A DNA stretch of 13,402 nucleotides. Origin: Verrucomicrobiota bacterium (lineage in GTDB: Bacteria; Verrucomicrobiota; Verrucomicrobiia; Opitutales; Intestinicryptomonadaceae). This document shows, one piece after another, positions 1 through 6,426 of this stretch. The stretch covers positions 1 to 13,402 of the forward strand of contig QALA01000033.1 in assembly GCA_003343565.1 (NCBI GenBank), given 5' to 3'. Every line of letters begins with the position of its first letter. Within the stretch, counting starts at the first letter, position 1. Made by a program: the position numbers and the translations under genes. Under the pieces are notes generated by a model. The model did not search any database. It saw only the letters and a program-made list of their open reading frames with translations, and was not told the origin of the DNA.

Positions 1-2
1 CC

Positions 3-395
3 GGCGCGCGCGCCAATTCCGGCGTCTATTTCGGCGACTTTGAAATACAGGTGCTTGAAGGCTTTGGATTCGAGGGAAATTGGGGCGACATTGGGGCCAT
101 ATACAGGCAGATTGCCCCGCATGTCAACGCTTGCACCGAGCCCGGCTCGTGGCAGACTTTCGACATAATTTTCAAGCCCGCCAAAATAGAGGGCGGCAAA
201 ATTCTGCTGCCGCGCTTCACCGTGTGGCACAACGGGGTGCGCATACACAACGAATCTCCGGTGCGCTACGGCACGGCGCTCTTCCCGGACGCCGGAGTCA
301 ATTACAAACACAGCGAGGCTCCGGTAGACATAAAACTTCAGGACCACGGCGCGCCCATACGTTACCGCAACATCTGGCTGCAAAAGCTCGATTGA
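3..395 (+). CDS. DUF1080 (3-keto-disaccharide hydrolase-like) protein, C-terminal part, 5' cut by window edge
   Basis: The reading frame is open from base 3 to the TGA at 393-395, so this is the last ~130 residues of a gene starting before the window. Seen: the DUF1080 hallmarks ARANSGVYFGDFEIQVL, a Y-R-Q-I-A-P segment, EPGSWQTFDIIFKPA, FTVWHNGV, KLQDHG and a terminal YRNIWLQKL. The family has a concanavalin/jelly-roll fold and includes enzymes that hydrolyse 3-keto-glycosides; these proteins are usually exported. The next gene is a close paralogue over the same region (shared SGV, TEPG-WQT-DIIFKPA, FTVWHNGV, LQDHG, RNIWLQKL), which points to tandem duplication. The signal peptide, if any, lies outside the window. 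No terminator is obvious in the 46-nt gap to the next gene, so the two may be co-transcribed. The family call is firm; the substrate is unknown. Confidence 0.9.
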   Translation, partial: GARANSGVYFGDFEIQVLEGFGFEGNWGDIGAIYRQIAPHVNACTEPGSWQTFDIIFKPAKIEGGKILLPRFTVWHNGVRIHNESPVRYGTALFPDAGVNYKHSEAPVDIKLQDHGAPIRYRNIWLQKLD

Positions 396-441
396 AGCGT
401 CTTAGCCGCCTTATCCTTTCAATTACAACCGCTTAAATATT

Positions 442-1476
442 ATGATGAGGAAAACCATAATTGCCGCATTGGCCGCATTGACTATAACGCTGTCCGCATT
501 CGCCCAAAAAGACGAATTTGCGGGTTTTTACAAGGGGACTGTGGAGGCGAAAAAGTGCTATCCGACAACCAGTTGCCCGGACGTATATGCCGAAGTTTAC
601 CGCGGCCCGAACCAAAAGTACCGCTTGCGCCTGCTTCCGGTGATAATGAGCCGCTGCGACGTCTTTTACGATCTTGACAATTTGGAGGCAAAAGACGGCA
701 AGATAGAATTTAAGGGAGCGTCGAAGGCCTACGACCTCAAAGGCGAAATCACTCCCAAGGAAATCGTGGCGGAGGGGTTTGTGCATGGTAAAAATCCCGC
801 CAAACTGAAGCTTGAAAGAATGGAAATCGTTCCTCCGACCCTCGGACAAAAGGCTCCCGAAGGCGCGGTCGTCCTCTTCGACGGCAAAAATTTCGACGCA
901 TGGAGGCACGGAGACCCCAACATTCCCGTAAATTGGACCCTCAAGGACGGCGTCATGACTGTTCGTCCCGCGATTAAAGAGGGCAAGAAGCGCATAGGCG
1001 GTTCCATTTTCACCAAGGAGAAGTTCGGTCCGTTCAAGTTGCATCTCGAATTTATGATGCCCGGCTACTACGACAAACTGGGGCAGGCCCGCGCCAATTC
1101 CGGCGTCATAGTGGGCGACTACGAAGTCCAGCTGCTCGACAGTTTCGGTACGGAAGGCCTTTGGAACGAATGCGCCTCGGTCTATCGCCAGGTCGCTCCG
1201 CTCGTCAACGCCAGCACCGAGCCGGGAACGTGGCAGACGTACGACATCATATTCAAGCCCGCCGTCCTCGAAAACGGCAAGCTTGTAAAGCTTCCGACAT
1301 TTACGGTGTGGCACAACGGAGTGCTCGTGCAAAAGGAGACGGAAATAGCCTACAAGACCTCCCTCTTCCCCGACAAGGGGGCCGAATACCGGCACAGCGG
1401 AGAGCCCGTGTCGATTCAGCTTCAGGACCACGGAGACTTGCTGTCGTTCCGCAACATCTGGCTGCAAAAGCTTTAA
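442..1476 (+). CDS. Secreted DUF1080 (3-keto-disaccharide hydrolase-like) protein
   Basis: A 344-residue protein. Residues 1-21 form a signal peptide (basic MMRK, hydrophobic core, likely cleavage after AFA), so it should act in the periplasm or outside. Residues ~25-130 are an extra beta-rich N-terminal region with four cysteines (38, 45, 72 and the area nearby hold three of them) that I do not recognise as a named domain. Residues ~142-344 are the DUF1080 domain: VVLFDGKNFDAWR, ARANSGVIVGDYEVQLLDSFG, EPGTWQTYDIIFKPA, FTVWHNGV, IQLQDHG and FRNIWLQKL. Known family members hydrolyse 3-keto-glycosides or bind glycans; the substrate here cannot be read from sequence. Two ATGs lie in tandem (442, 445) and neither has a clear Shine-Dalgarno. 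It follows a paralogue by 46 nt and is closed by the terminator at 1499-1530. Confidence 0.9.
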   Translation: MMRKTIIAALAALTITLSAFAQKDEFAGFYKGTVEAKKCYPTTSCPDVYAEVYRGPNQKYRLRLLPVIMSRCDVFYDLDNLEAKDGKIEFKGASKAYDLKGEITPKEIVAEGFVHGKNPAKLKLERMEIVPPTLGQKAPEGAVVLFDGKNFDAWRHGDPNIPVNWTLKDGVMTVRPAIKEGKKRIGGSIFTKEKFGPFKLHLEFMMPGYYDKLGQARANSGVIVGDYEVQLLDSFGTEGLWNECASVYRQVAPLVNASTEPGTWQTYDIIFKPAVLENGKLVKLPTFTVWHNGVLVQKETEIAYKTSLFPDKGAEYRHSGEPVSIQLQDHGDLLSFRNIWLQKL

Positions 1477-1498
1477 TTTTATATACTCAAAATAACGG

Positions 1499-1530
1499 GG
1501 CAAATCCGATTTTGGATTTGCCTTTTTTTT
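1499..1530 (+). terminator. Rho-independent terminator after the DUF1080 gene
   Basis: A perfect 9-bp stem GGCAAATCC / GGATTTGCC (1499-1507 with 1514-1522) with a 6-nt GATTTT loop is followed at once by eight T residues (1523-1530). It lies 22 nt after the DUF1080 stop and only 23 nt before the next start codon at 1554. It therefore either ends the upstream unit or acts as an attenuator in the leader of the next gene. Confidence 0.9.
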
Positions 1531-1553
1531 GCCGCAAACTATCTTGTGCGCGA

Positions 1554-2372
1554 ATGAAAACTCTAAAGATCATGGCAACATTGTTCGCAGTTTCTGCTGC
1601 GGGGGGATTGTCCGCCGCGCTGGTGGCGCATAGGGGAGAAAATTCAATGGCCCCCGAAAACACGGTCGAGGCCTTTGAATTGGCCTTTAAAAGCGGAATA
1701 AAAGCGATAGAGGGCGATTTCTACATATTGGAGGATTCCAATATCGTGTGCGTTCACGGCGCCGCGGAGCTAAAAAAATTCTGGGGATTGGACGTTCCGC
1801 AAAGCCGCCTTCAGAAACTCGCGCTGTCCGACTACAAGGCGCTCAAATATCGCGGCAGACACGCCGGCAAATTTCCCGGAGCAAAAATCCCGACATTGGA
1901 GGAGGTTTTCAAGACAATGCCTCCGGGGGCCGTCATATTTGCGGAAATAAAGGGATACTCCCCGAATTTTGCCTCCGCCTTTGACGAAATCCGCAAGAAA
2001 TGCGGGTTGAAGGAGGAGCAAATCCGCCTGATAAGCTTTTCGCCCGGCGCGCTGAAAGACTTCAAGGCAAAGTATCCGAAATACAAGACCTTTCTGCTTT
2101 CGGCAATGCGCAAGAATCCCGGCAGGAAGGATTCCGCAATTCGCACTTCGGACGAAATTGTTAAGATGTGCGCCGACTGCAATGCAGACGGCATCGACAT
2201 CGGGGATTCGCGGTTCGTGACAAAAGAGTTTGTGGACGCGGTTAAGAAAGCTGGGCTGGAATTTCACGTCTGGACGGTCAACAATCCCGACGAATGCAGG
2301 CGCCTGTTGAATATCGGCGCGGACAGCGTCACCACCGACAGGGCCGCGAAGTTTTTAAATTTAGTAAAGTAA
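1554..2372 (+). CDS. Secreted glycerophosphodiester phosphodiesterase-family protein
   Basis: A 272-residue protein that would hydrolyse glycerophosphodiesters to glycerol 3-phosphate and an alcohol, or act on a related phosphodiester. Start 1554 is chosen because it gives a clean signal peptide (MKTLKIMATL... to about A22); the open frame continues upstream to 1161 but that part overlaps the DUF1080 gene in another frame. The GDPD TIM-barrel fills the rest: VAHRGENSMAPENT with catalytic-type His26-Arg27, the acidic pair E53/D55 in IEGDFYILED, a second His68, EIK at 131-133, HVWTVNNP, and GADSVTTDRA near the C-terminus. One oddity is that His68 is followed by Gly, where most members have His-Asp. 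No SD is visible before the ATG. The gene sits just after a strong terminator, so it probably has its own promoter or depends on read-through. Confidence 0.88.
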   Translation: MKTLKIMATLFAVSAAGGLSAALVAHRGENSMAPENTVEAFELAFKSGIKAIEGDFYILEDSNIVCVHGAAELKKFWGLDVPQSRLQKLALSDYKALKYRGRHAGKFPGAKIPTLEEVFKTMPPGAVIFAEIKGYSPNFASAFDEIRKKCGLKEEQIRLISFSPGALKDFKAKYPKYKTFLLSAMRKNPGRKDSAIRTSDEIVKMCADCNADGIDIGDSRFVTKEFVDAVKKAGLEFHVWTVNNPDECRRLLNIGADSVTTDRAAKFLNLVK

Positions 2373-2394
2373 AGCCGGGAAAGCCTAAAAAGGC

Positions 2395-2412
2395 CGAAGC
2401 GGTTTCGTTTTT
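2395..2412 (+). terminator. Weak candidate terminator after the GDPD gene
   Basis: A 5-bp stem CGAAG / TTTCG (one G-U pair) with a CGG loop is followed by five Ts, 22 nt after the stop at 2372. The stem is short, so this is only a candidate. Confidence 0.35.
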
Positions 2413-2465
2413 ATTTCAAACGCCTCGCGCGAGAGTCCGGAAGCAAAATAAATAAAAAAGATTTG

Positions 2466-2492
2466 TTGACGAATTGACTTTCGGGGTACACT
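2466..2492 (+). promoter_or_regulatory. Candidate promoter for hppA
   Basis: TTGACG (2466-2471) and TACACT (2487-2492) resemble -35 and -10 boxes, preceded by an A-rich tract. The 15-bp spacer is shorter than the usual 17, which lowers confidence. Transcription from here would give a leader of about 95 nt before the hppA ATG at 2595. That leader can fold GCCTG-T-TTGCG / CGCAA-TG-CGGGC (2530-2555) and AAATGG / CCATTT (2560-2578). Confidence 0.35.
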
Positions 2493-2594
2493 CTGGAAAG
2501 AATGAGTTCTTTTTTATTTTTGTCTTTTCGCCTGTTTGCGTTGCGCAATGCGGGCGGCGAAATGGCAAAAATCCATTTTTAATACGACATAACT

Positions 2595-4880
2595 ATGCAA
2601 AGTGTACTGATATTCGCGGCGGCGCAGCAATGCGCATTTTCGGAGGTGAACGCAGTCTTCTGGCTGGTTCCGCTGGCCTCGCTGATTGCGCTCGGTTTTG
2701 CCTGGCGTTTTTACGCGGGCATGAAAAAGGAGGAGGAAGGCTCCGAAATTATGCGAAAGATTGCCATGCACGTCCGCCAGGGCGCGCTGGCATACCTCAA
2801 GCAGCAATATAAGATAGTTGCGACGGTATTCGTAATTCTGACTTTGTTTTTTGCGTTTTTGGCCTACGGATTAAACGTGCAAAACGGCTGGGTTCCCTTC
2901 GCCTTCATAACGGGGGGATTTTTCTCCGGGTTGGCCGGATTTTTCGGAATGAAGACGGCGACGTACGCTTCCAACCGCGCGGCGTGGGCGGCTAAAAATT
3001 CCCTCGACCACGGGCTGCGCGTCGCGTTTCGCTCCGGCGCGGTGATGGGATTGGTCGTCGTCGGGCTTGCGCTTCTCGATATTTCGCTCTGGTTTGTGAT
3101 TCTTAATGCGTTTATTTCCGACGCAAGCCAGACCCACAAGATGGTCGTGATTACGACCACCATGCTGACGTTCGGCATGGGCGCCAGCCTTCAGGCCCTC
3201 TTTGCGCGCGTCGGCGGCGGCATATTCACCAAGGCAGCCGATGTGGGCGCCGACTTGGTCGGGAAGGTGGAAGCCGGCATTCCGGAGGACGATCCGCGCA
3301 ACCCCGCCACGATTGCCGACAATGTGGGCGACAACGTAGGCGATGTCGCGGGTATGGGCGCGGACCTATACGAGTCCTACTGCGGCTCGATTTTGGCCAC
3401 GGCCGCTCTCGGCGCGGCCGCGTACATGACGAACGCGGCGACGCAAATGAAGGCGATTTTGGCTCCGATGGTCATCGGGGCAATCGGCGTGGTTCTCTCT
3501 GTCGCGGGCATATATTTCGTCCGCGTCAAGAAGGGGGCGGGCAGCAAGGAGCTTCTCAATGCGCTCGGAAGAGGGGTAAACTTAAGCTCGGTTTTCATAG
3601 CGGTTTTTTCGTTTGTGCTGCTCTACGCGATCGGGCTGCCAAATTGGTTCGGAATTTGGGGTTCCATAATAGTCGGCTTGGCGACCGGATTGTTCATAGG
3701 AAAAATCACCGAGTACTACACTTCCGAGGCCTATCTGCCCACTAAAAACATAGCCGAACAGGCAAAAACCGGCCCGGCCACGGTAATAATCGCGGGCATA
3801 GGAACCGGCATGATTTCCACTTTCTATCCCGTGATTGCCATAGTAATTGGAACTTTTTTGGCGTACGGATTTTCCGCGGGGGGATTTTCCCAAGAGGCTC
3901 TGCTCAACATGAGCCAGGGGCTTTACGGCATAGGAATCGCGGCAGTGGGAATGCTCTCGACGCTCGGCATAACGCTTGCGACCGACGCCTACGGCCCGAT
4001 AGCCGACAACGCCGGCGGCAATGCGGAAATGTCCGGGCTCGGCAAGGAAGTTCGCATGCGCACCGATATGCTCGACTCTCTCGGCAACACCACCGCCGCT
4101 ACCGGCAAGGGCTTCGCAATAGGCTCGGCGGCTCTCACCGCCCTTGCGCTGTTGGCTTCGTATGTCGAGGAATTGCGCATCGGCCTGATCCGCATAAAAG
4201 ACGATCCTAACATCTCCGAATATGCAAAAAGCACGATCTCCAAATTCGGCGACGTCGTGCAAAACGGCGGGGTGGAGTCTGCAAGCCTTATGGATTTTAT
4301 GAGCGTCTACCAGGTGTCGCTGATGAATCCGAAAGTTCTTCTCGGAATGTTCATAGGTTCGATGATGACGTTCCTGTTCTGCGGCCTGACCATGAATGCG
4401 GTGGGCAGGGCCGCGAACCAAATGGTCAACGAGGTTCGCCGCCAATTCCGCGAGAATCTCGGAATCATGGCGGGCAAGTCCGATCCCGATTACGCGCGCT
4501 GCGTGGAAATTTCCACGAAGGCCGCGCAAAAGGAAATGCTTTTCCCCTCATTACTGGCCGTAATAGCGCCGGTTGCGATGGGGTTGTTCTTCGGCGTTGC
4601 GGGCGTGCTTGGGCTTCTGGCCGGCGCGCTTTCGGCGGGATTTGTCTTGGCGGTCTTCATGGCCAATAGCGGCGGCGCATGGGACAACGCAAAAAAATAC
4701 ATAGAGCAGGGCAGCTTTGGCGGCAAGGGTTCCGACGCCCACAAAGCGACGGTCATAGGCGATACCGTGGGAGATCCGTTCAAGGATACCTCCGGTCCCT
4801 CCCTGAACATTCTCATAAAGCTCATGAGCATGGTTGCGATTGTAATGGCCGGATTCACGGTTTCGTACACCATATTCTAA
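2595..4880 (+). CDS. hppA: K+-dependent membrane pyrophosphatase, probable Na+ or Na+/H+ pump
   Basis: A 761-residue integral membrane pump (family M-PPase, ~16 helices) that couples PPi hydrolysis to ion export. Seen: the PPi-site signature GADLVGKVEAGIPEDDPRNP and DNVGDNVGD (218-250), TEYYTSEAYLPTKN (372-385), ATDAYGPIADNAGGNAEMSG (462-481), and the C-terminal MANSGGAWDNAKKYIE and IGDTVGDPFKDTSGPS. Ala501 in GNTTAATGKG marks the K+-dependent class (K+-independent enzymes carry Lys there). Glu260 in ADLYESY lies where Na+-pumping enzymes have their gate glutamate. T106, F110, D162 and M190 appear to match the four residues I recall as diagnostic of the Bacteroides-type dual Na+/H+ pumps, but that register was judged by eye. 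The ATG at 2595 has no clear SD. It is monocistronic: candidate promoter upstream, strong terminator downstream. Confidence 0.97.
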   Translation: MQSVLIFAAAQQCAFSEVNAVFWLVPLASLIALGFAWRFYAGMKKEEEGSEIMRKIAMHVRQGALAYLKQQYKIVATVFVILTLFFAFLAYGLNVQNGWVPFAFITGGFFSGLAGFFGMKTATYASNRAAWAAKNSLDHGLRVAFRSGAVMGLVVVGLALLDISLWFVILNAFISDASQTHKMVVITTTMLTFGMGASLQALFARVGGGIFTKAADVGADLVGKVEAGIPEDDPRNPATIADNVGDNVGDVAGMGADLYESYCGSILATAALGAAAYMTNAATQMKAILAPMVIGAIGVVLSVAGIYFVRVKKGAGSKELLNALGRGVNLSSVFIAVFSFVLLYAIGLPNWFGIWGSIIVGLATGLFIGKITEYYTSEAYLPTKNIAEQAKTGPATVIIAGIGTGMISTFYPVIAIVIGTFLAYGFSAGGFSQEALLNMSQGLYGIGIAAVGMLSTLGITLATDAYGPIADNAGGNAEMSGLGKEVRMRTDMLDSLGNTTAATGKGFAIGSAALTALALLASYVEELRIGLIRIKDDPNISEYAKSTISKFGDVVQNGGVESASLMDFMSVYQVSLMNPKVLLGMFIGSMMTFLFCGLTMNAVGRAANQMVNEVRRQFRENLGIMAGKSDPDYARCVEISTKAAQKEMLFPSLLAVIAPVAMGLFFGVAGVLGLLAGALSAGFVLAVFMANSGGAWDNAKKYIEQGSFGGKGSDAHKATVIGDTVGDPFKDTSGPSLNILIKLMSMVAIVMAGFTVSYTIF

Positions 4881-4904
4881 ATTTTTGAAAACCCGTTCAA
4901 GCAA

Positions 4905-4948
4905 ATGCGGCGCGCCTGTGCGATTCTCGGCGCGCCGCATTTTTTTTT
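4905..4948 (+). terminator. Strong terminator after hppA
   Basis: A 12-bp GC-rich stem ATGCGGCGCGCC / GGCGCGCCGCAT (4905-4916 with 4929-4940), a 12-nt loop and a T-run from 4940 to 4948. It starts 24 nt after the hppA stop. Confidence 0.93.
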
Positions 4949-5030
4949 GAAGAACGCGATTATGAGTTCACCCCTGTATCGCGAAATTTGATTTTGGAAA
5001 AATGAAGTAGGATCTAGAAGCTGCCTCCGC

Positions 5031-5060
5031 GCCCGCTTGCTCCAACAGGCGGGCATTTTT
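5031..5060 (+). terminator. Terminator-like hairpin with no assigned gene
   Basis: GCCCGCTTG (5031-5039) pairs with CAGGCGGGC (5046-5054) through nine pairs including one G-U, with a 6-nt loop, then A and five Ts. The hppA terminator is already complete about 80 nt upstream, so this hairpin may end a small RNA or be a back-up terminator. Confidence 0.6.
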
Positions 5061-5105
5061 GAGCCCATGGAATCGCGCAAAAAAAGATGACGCAACTGCT
5101 TTCAA

Positions 5106-5139
5106 CCCCCTTGCAAACCCATTGCAGGGGCTCTTTTTT
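5106..5139 (+). terminator. Second terminator-like hairpin in the same gap
   Basis: CCCC-T-TGCA (5107-5115, one bulged T) pairs with TGCAGGGG (5123-5130), followed by CTC and six Ts (5134-5139). No coding region precedes it on this strand. Confidence 0.5.
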
Positions 5140-5285
5140 CAGCGCAGAACGCAATCGCGCATTGTACGCCAAAACCCGGAGCAGGGCAAAAGACCTTTCC
5201 AAATCTTGCTTCATATGAGGGCGACGGCGCAAAAAGTTTCCAAACTTAAATCCAAGCGATAAGTCCGCCCCCAAAGCTTTTTAAC

Positions 5286-5318
5286 TCCCGCCATTTCCAT
5301 TATTTCCCGCCATTTCCA
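5286..5318. repeat. 14-bp direct repeat pair
   Basis: TCCCGCCATTTCCA occurs at 5286-5299 and again at 5305-5318, a period of 19 bp. A related inverse form, GGAATGGCGGAAA, lies near 5420-5432. It could be a binding-site pair, but there is no adjacent gene start to give it a role. Confidence 0.6.
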
Positions 5319-5762
5319 GTTTTCATCTCATCTTTCAAATGTCAGCGCGCCAAAACGGCGGGAACGCGCGCATTCGAGACTCCAAATTTCCAATCGTGGC
5401 GAAATTAAATTTGGGCGGCGGAATGGCGGAAAAATTCCCCCGCATTCGGAAGCGATGTTTAAATTTGTTGTCCGATTTAATTTCGCCATTCGGCGCGCGT
5501 TAATATGTGCTGCCTGCAAAACATGTTATAGAGCGTTTAACCGCGATGAAACGATGAGCCGACAAAAAAGCAAAGCGCAAAAACGGCTCGGTAAAAACCC
5601 GGCGATAACGCAAAGGCGAACATCAATTAGATGCCGGTAAATTGGGCATCGGTTAACCGCCGCGGGAATAATCGAAAATAAAACGTGGCGGAAATTTTCC
5701 GGCCTAAGACGCCGAAGTCTGATTGTTTGCAAAAAGAAACGAAAGCTGTCAAAGGCATGGAG

Positions 5763-5808
5763 AATAAAACGAGGGGATAAGCGCGCAACGCAACCTGCAA
5801 GCCTATCC
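5763..5808 (-). terminator. Candidate terminator of the gpmI-aroK unit
   Basis: Read on the minus strand, GGATAGGC (5808-5801) pairs with GCTTATCC (5782-5775) through eight pairs with one G-U. The loop is 18 nt, and a modest U-rich tail (CCTCGTTTTATT) follows. The stem overlaps the aroK stop codon. The long loop and poor tail keep confidence moderate. Confidence 0.45.
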
Positions 5809-6411
5809 GGCCTTGTTTGCTTTTTTCATTTCGGCGGCCACATTCGCATTCCGCTTTTGCGCTTCGTTTTTTCGCCGCCTTATTTCCGCGCGATAGACGC
5901 GCAATATGTGCGCCTCCGTTTCGGCCATGTCCGGGCCGGCGGATATGGCGATGCCGCTTTTTAAATACGCGGGAGTCCTATCCTTCAATAGGGAATTTAT
6001 GCGATCAAGCGGATTGTCCACATTGAGGAGCGGCCGGTTCTTGCCGTTTTTCACCCGCTCGTAAATTTCCTCTGCGGACGCAAAAAGGACTATGCAGACG
6101 CCCTTTGAGCGGACGAGTTCCGGCATTCCCGGAAAACAGACCAGTCCGCCGCCGCATGCGACAACGCATCCGCTGTCCCTGTGTCCGCCTTCGAGAAACT
6201 TCCTTTCCATTTCCCGAAATTTTTCCTCCCCCAACTCGGCAAATATGTCGGAAATTTTCATTCCGCAGGACCTCTCTATCTCGACGTCGGAATCCACGAA
6301 TTCGTATCCGAGGGCGCGCGCGACGCGCCGGCCGAGGGTGGTTTTCCCCGTGCCCATGAAGCCCAACAGATACAAATTCGGCTTTTCGGATTCCTCTGAC
6401 TTTTCCGACAT
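5803..6411 (-). CDS. aroK: Shikimate kinase
   Basis: A 202-residue cytosolic kinase that phosphorylates shikimate to shikimate 3-phosphate with ATP, fifth step of the chorismate pathway. Seen: Walker A GFMGTGKTT (17-25), the shikimate/Mg2+ aspartates D40-S-D42, F65-R66-x-x-E69 with the shikimate-binding Arg, GGG (87-89), the lid arginine in NRPLL (R126), and R145-T-P-A-Y. The core is of normal size (~170 residues); about 30 charged residues at the C-terminus (RRRKNEAQKRN...) are an extension without recognised function. Start 6411 is supported by GAAGG at 6420-6416, 4 nt upstream. It lies 15 nt after the gpmI stop on the same strand, so the two very likely form an operon. Confidence 0.96.
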   Translation of the reverse strand: MSEKSEESEKPNLYLLGFMGTGKTTLGRRVARALGYEFVDSDVEIERSCGMKISDIFAELGEEKFREMERKFLEGGHRDSGCVVACGGGLVCFPGMPELVRSKGVCIVLFASAEEIYERVKNGKNRPLLNVDNPLDRINSLLKDRTPAYLKSGIAISAGPDMAETEAHILRVYRAEIRRRKNEAQKRNANVAAEMKKANKAG

Positions 6412-6426
6412 CTTGCCTTCGCGCCG

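Larger units (their letters stand above)
4949..5802. other. ~850-nt gap without a convincing gene
   Basis: Beyond the two terminator-like hairpins listed separately I find no gene I can defend. Open frames here have no SD, no family resemblance and unnatural composition. Other structure seen: CGCGAT / ATCGCG (4955-4960 with 4978-4983), GAGCCG / CGGCTC (5556-5561 with 5584-5589), GATGCC / GGCATC (5630-5635 with 5645-5650) followed by the palindrome GGTTAACC (5651-5658), and a 14-bp direct repeat at 5286-5318. No tRNA T-arm, tmRNA, RNase P or known riboswitch core was recognised. Unlisted small RNAs are possible. Confidence 0.6.

Noticed and set aside
433..1503. Long minus-strand open frame (356 codons) opposite the DUF1080 gene
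   Set aside because: It is the antisense shadow of a clearly conserved secreted protein; its translation shows no family motif.
1161..1553. Upstream extension of the GDPD frame
   Set aside because: It overlaps the DUF1080 gene in another frame and would bury the signal peptide in the interior.
3582..4529. Minus-strand open frame (315 codons) inside hppA
   Set aside because: Shadow of the pyrophosphatase; composition rich in His/Arg/Ala as expected from antisense of membrane-protein codons.
5014..5274. 86-codon minus-strand frame in the gap after hppA, starting with TTG
   Set aside because: No family resemblance, and it runs through two terminator-like hairpins read on the other strand; probably chance.
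5286..5318. CRISPR-like repeat pair
   Set aside because: Only two 14-bp copies with a 5-bp spacer; no array, no cas genes.
4949..5802. Possible tRNA or known structured RNA gene in the large gap
   Set aside because: No T-arm consensus, tmRNA, RNase P or riboswitch core could be found by eye.
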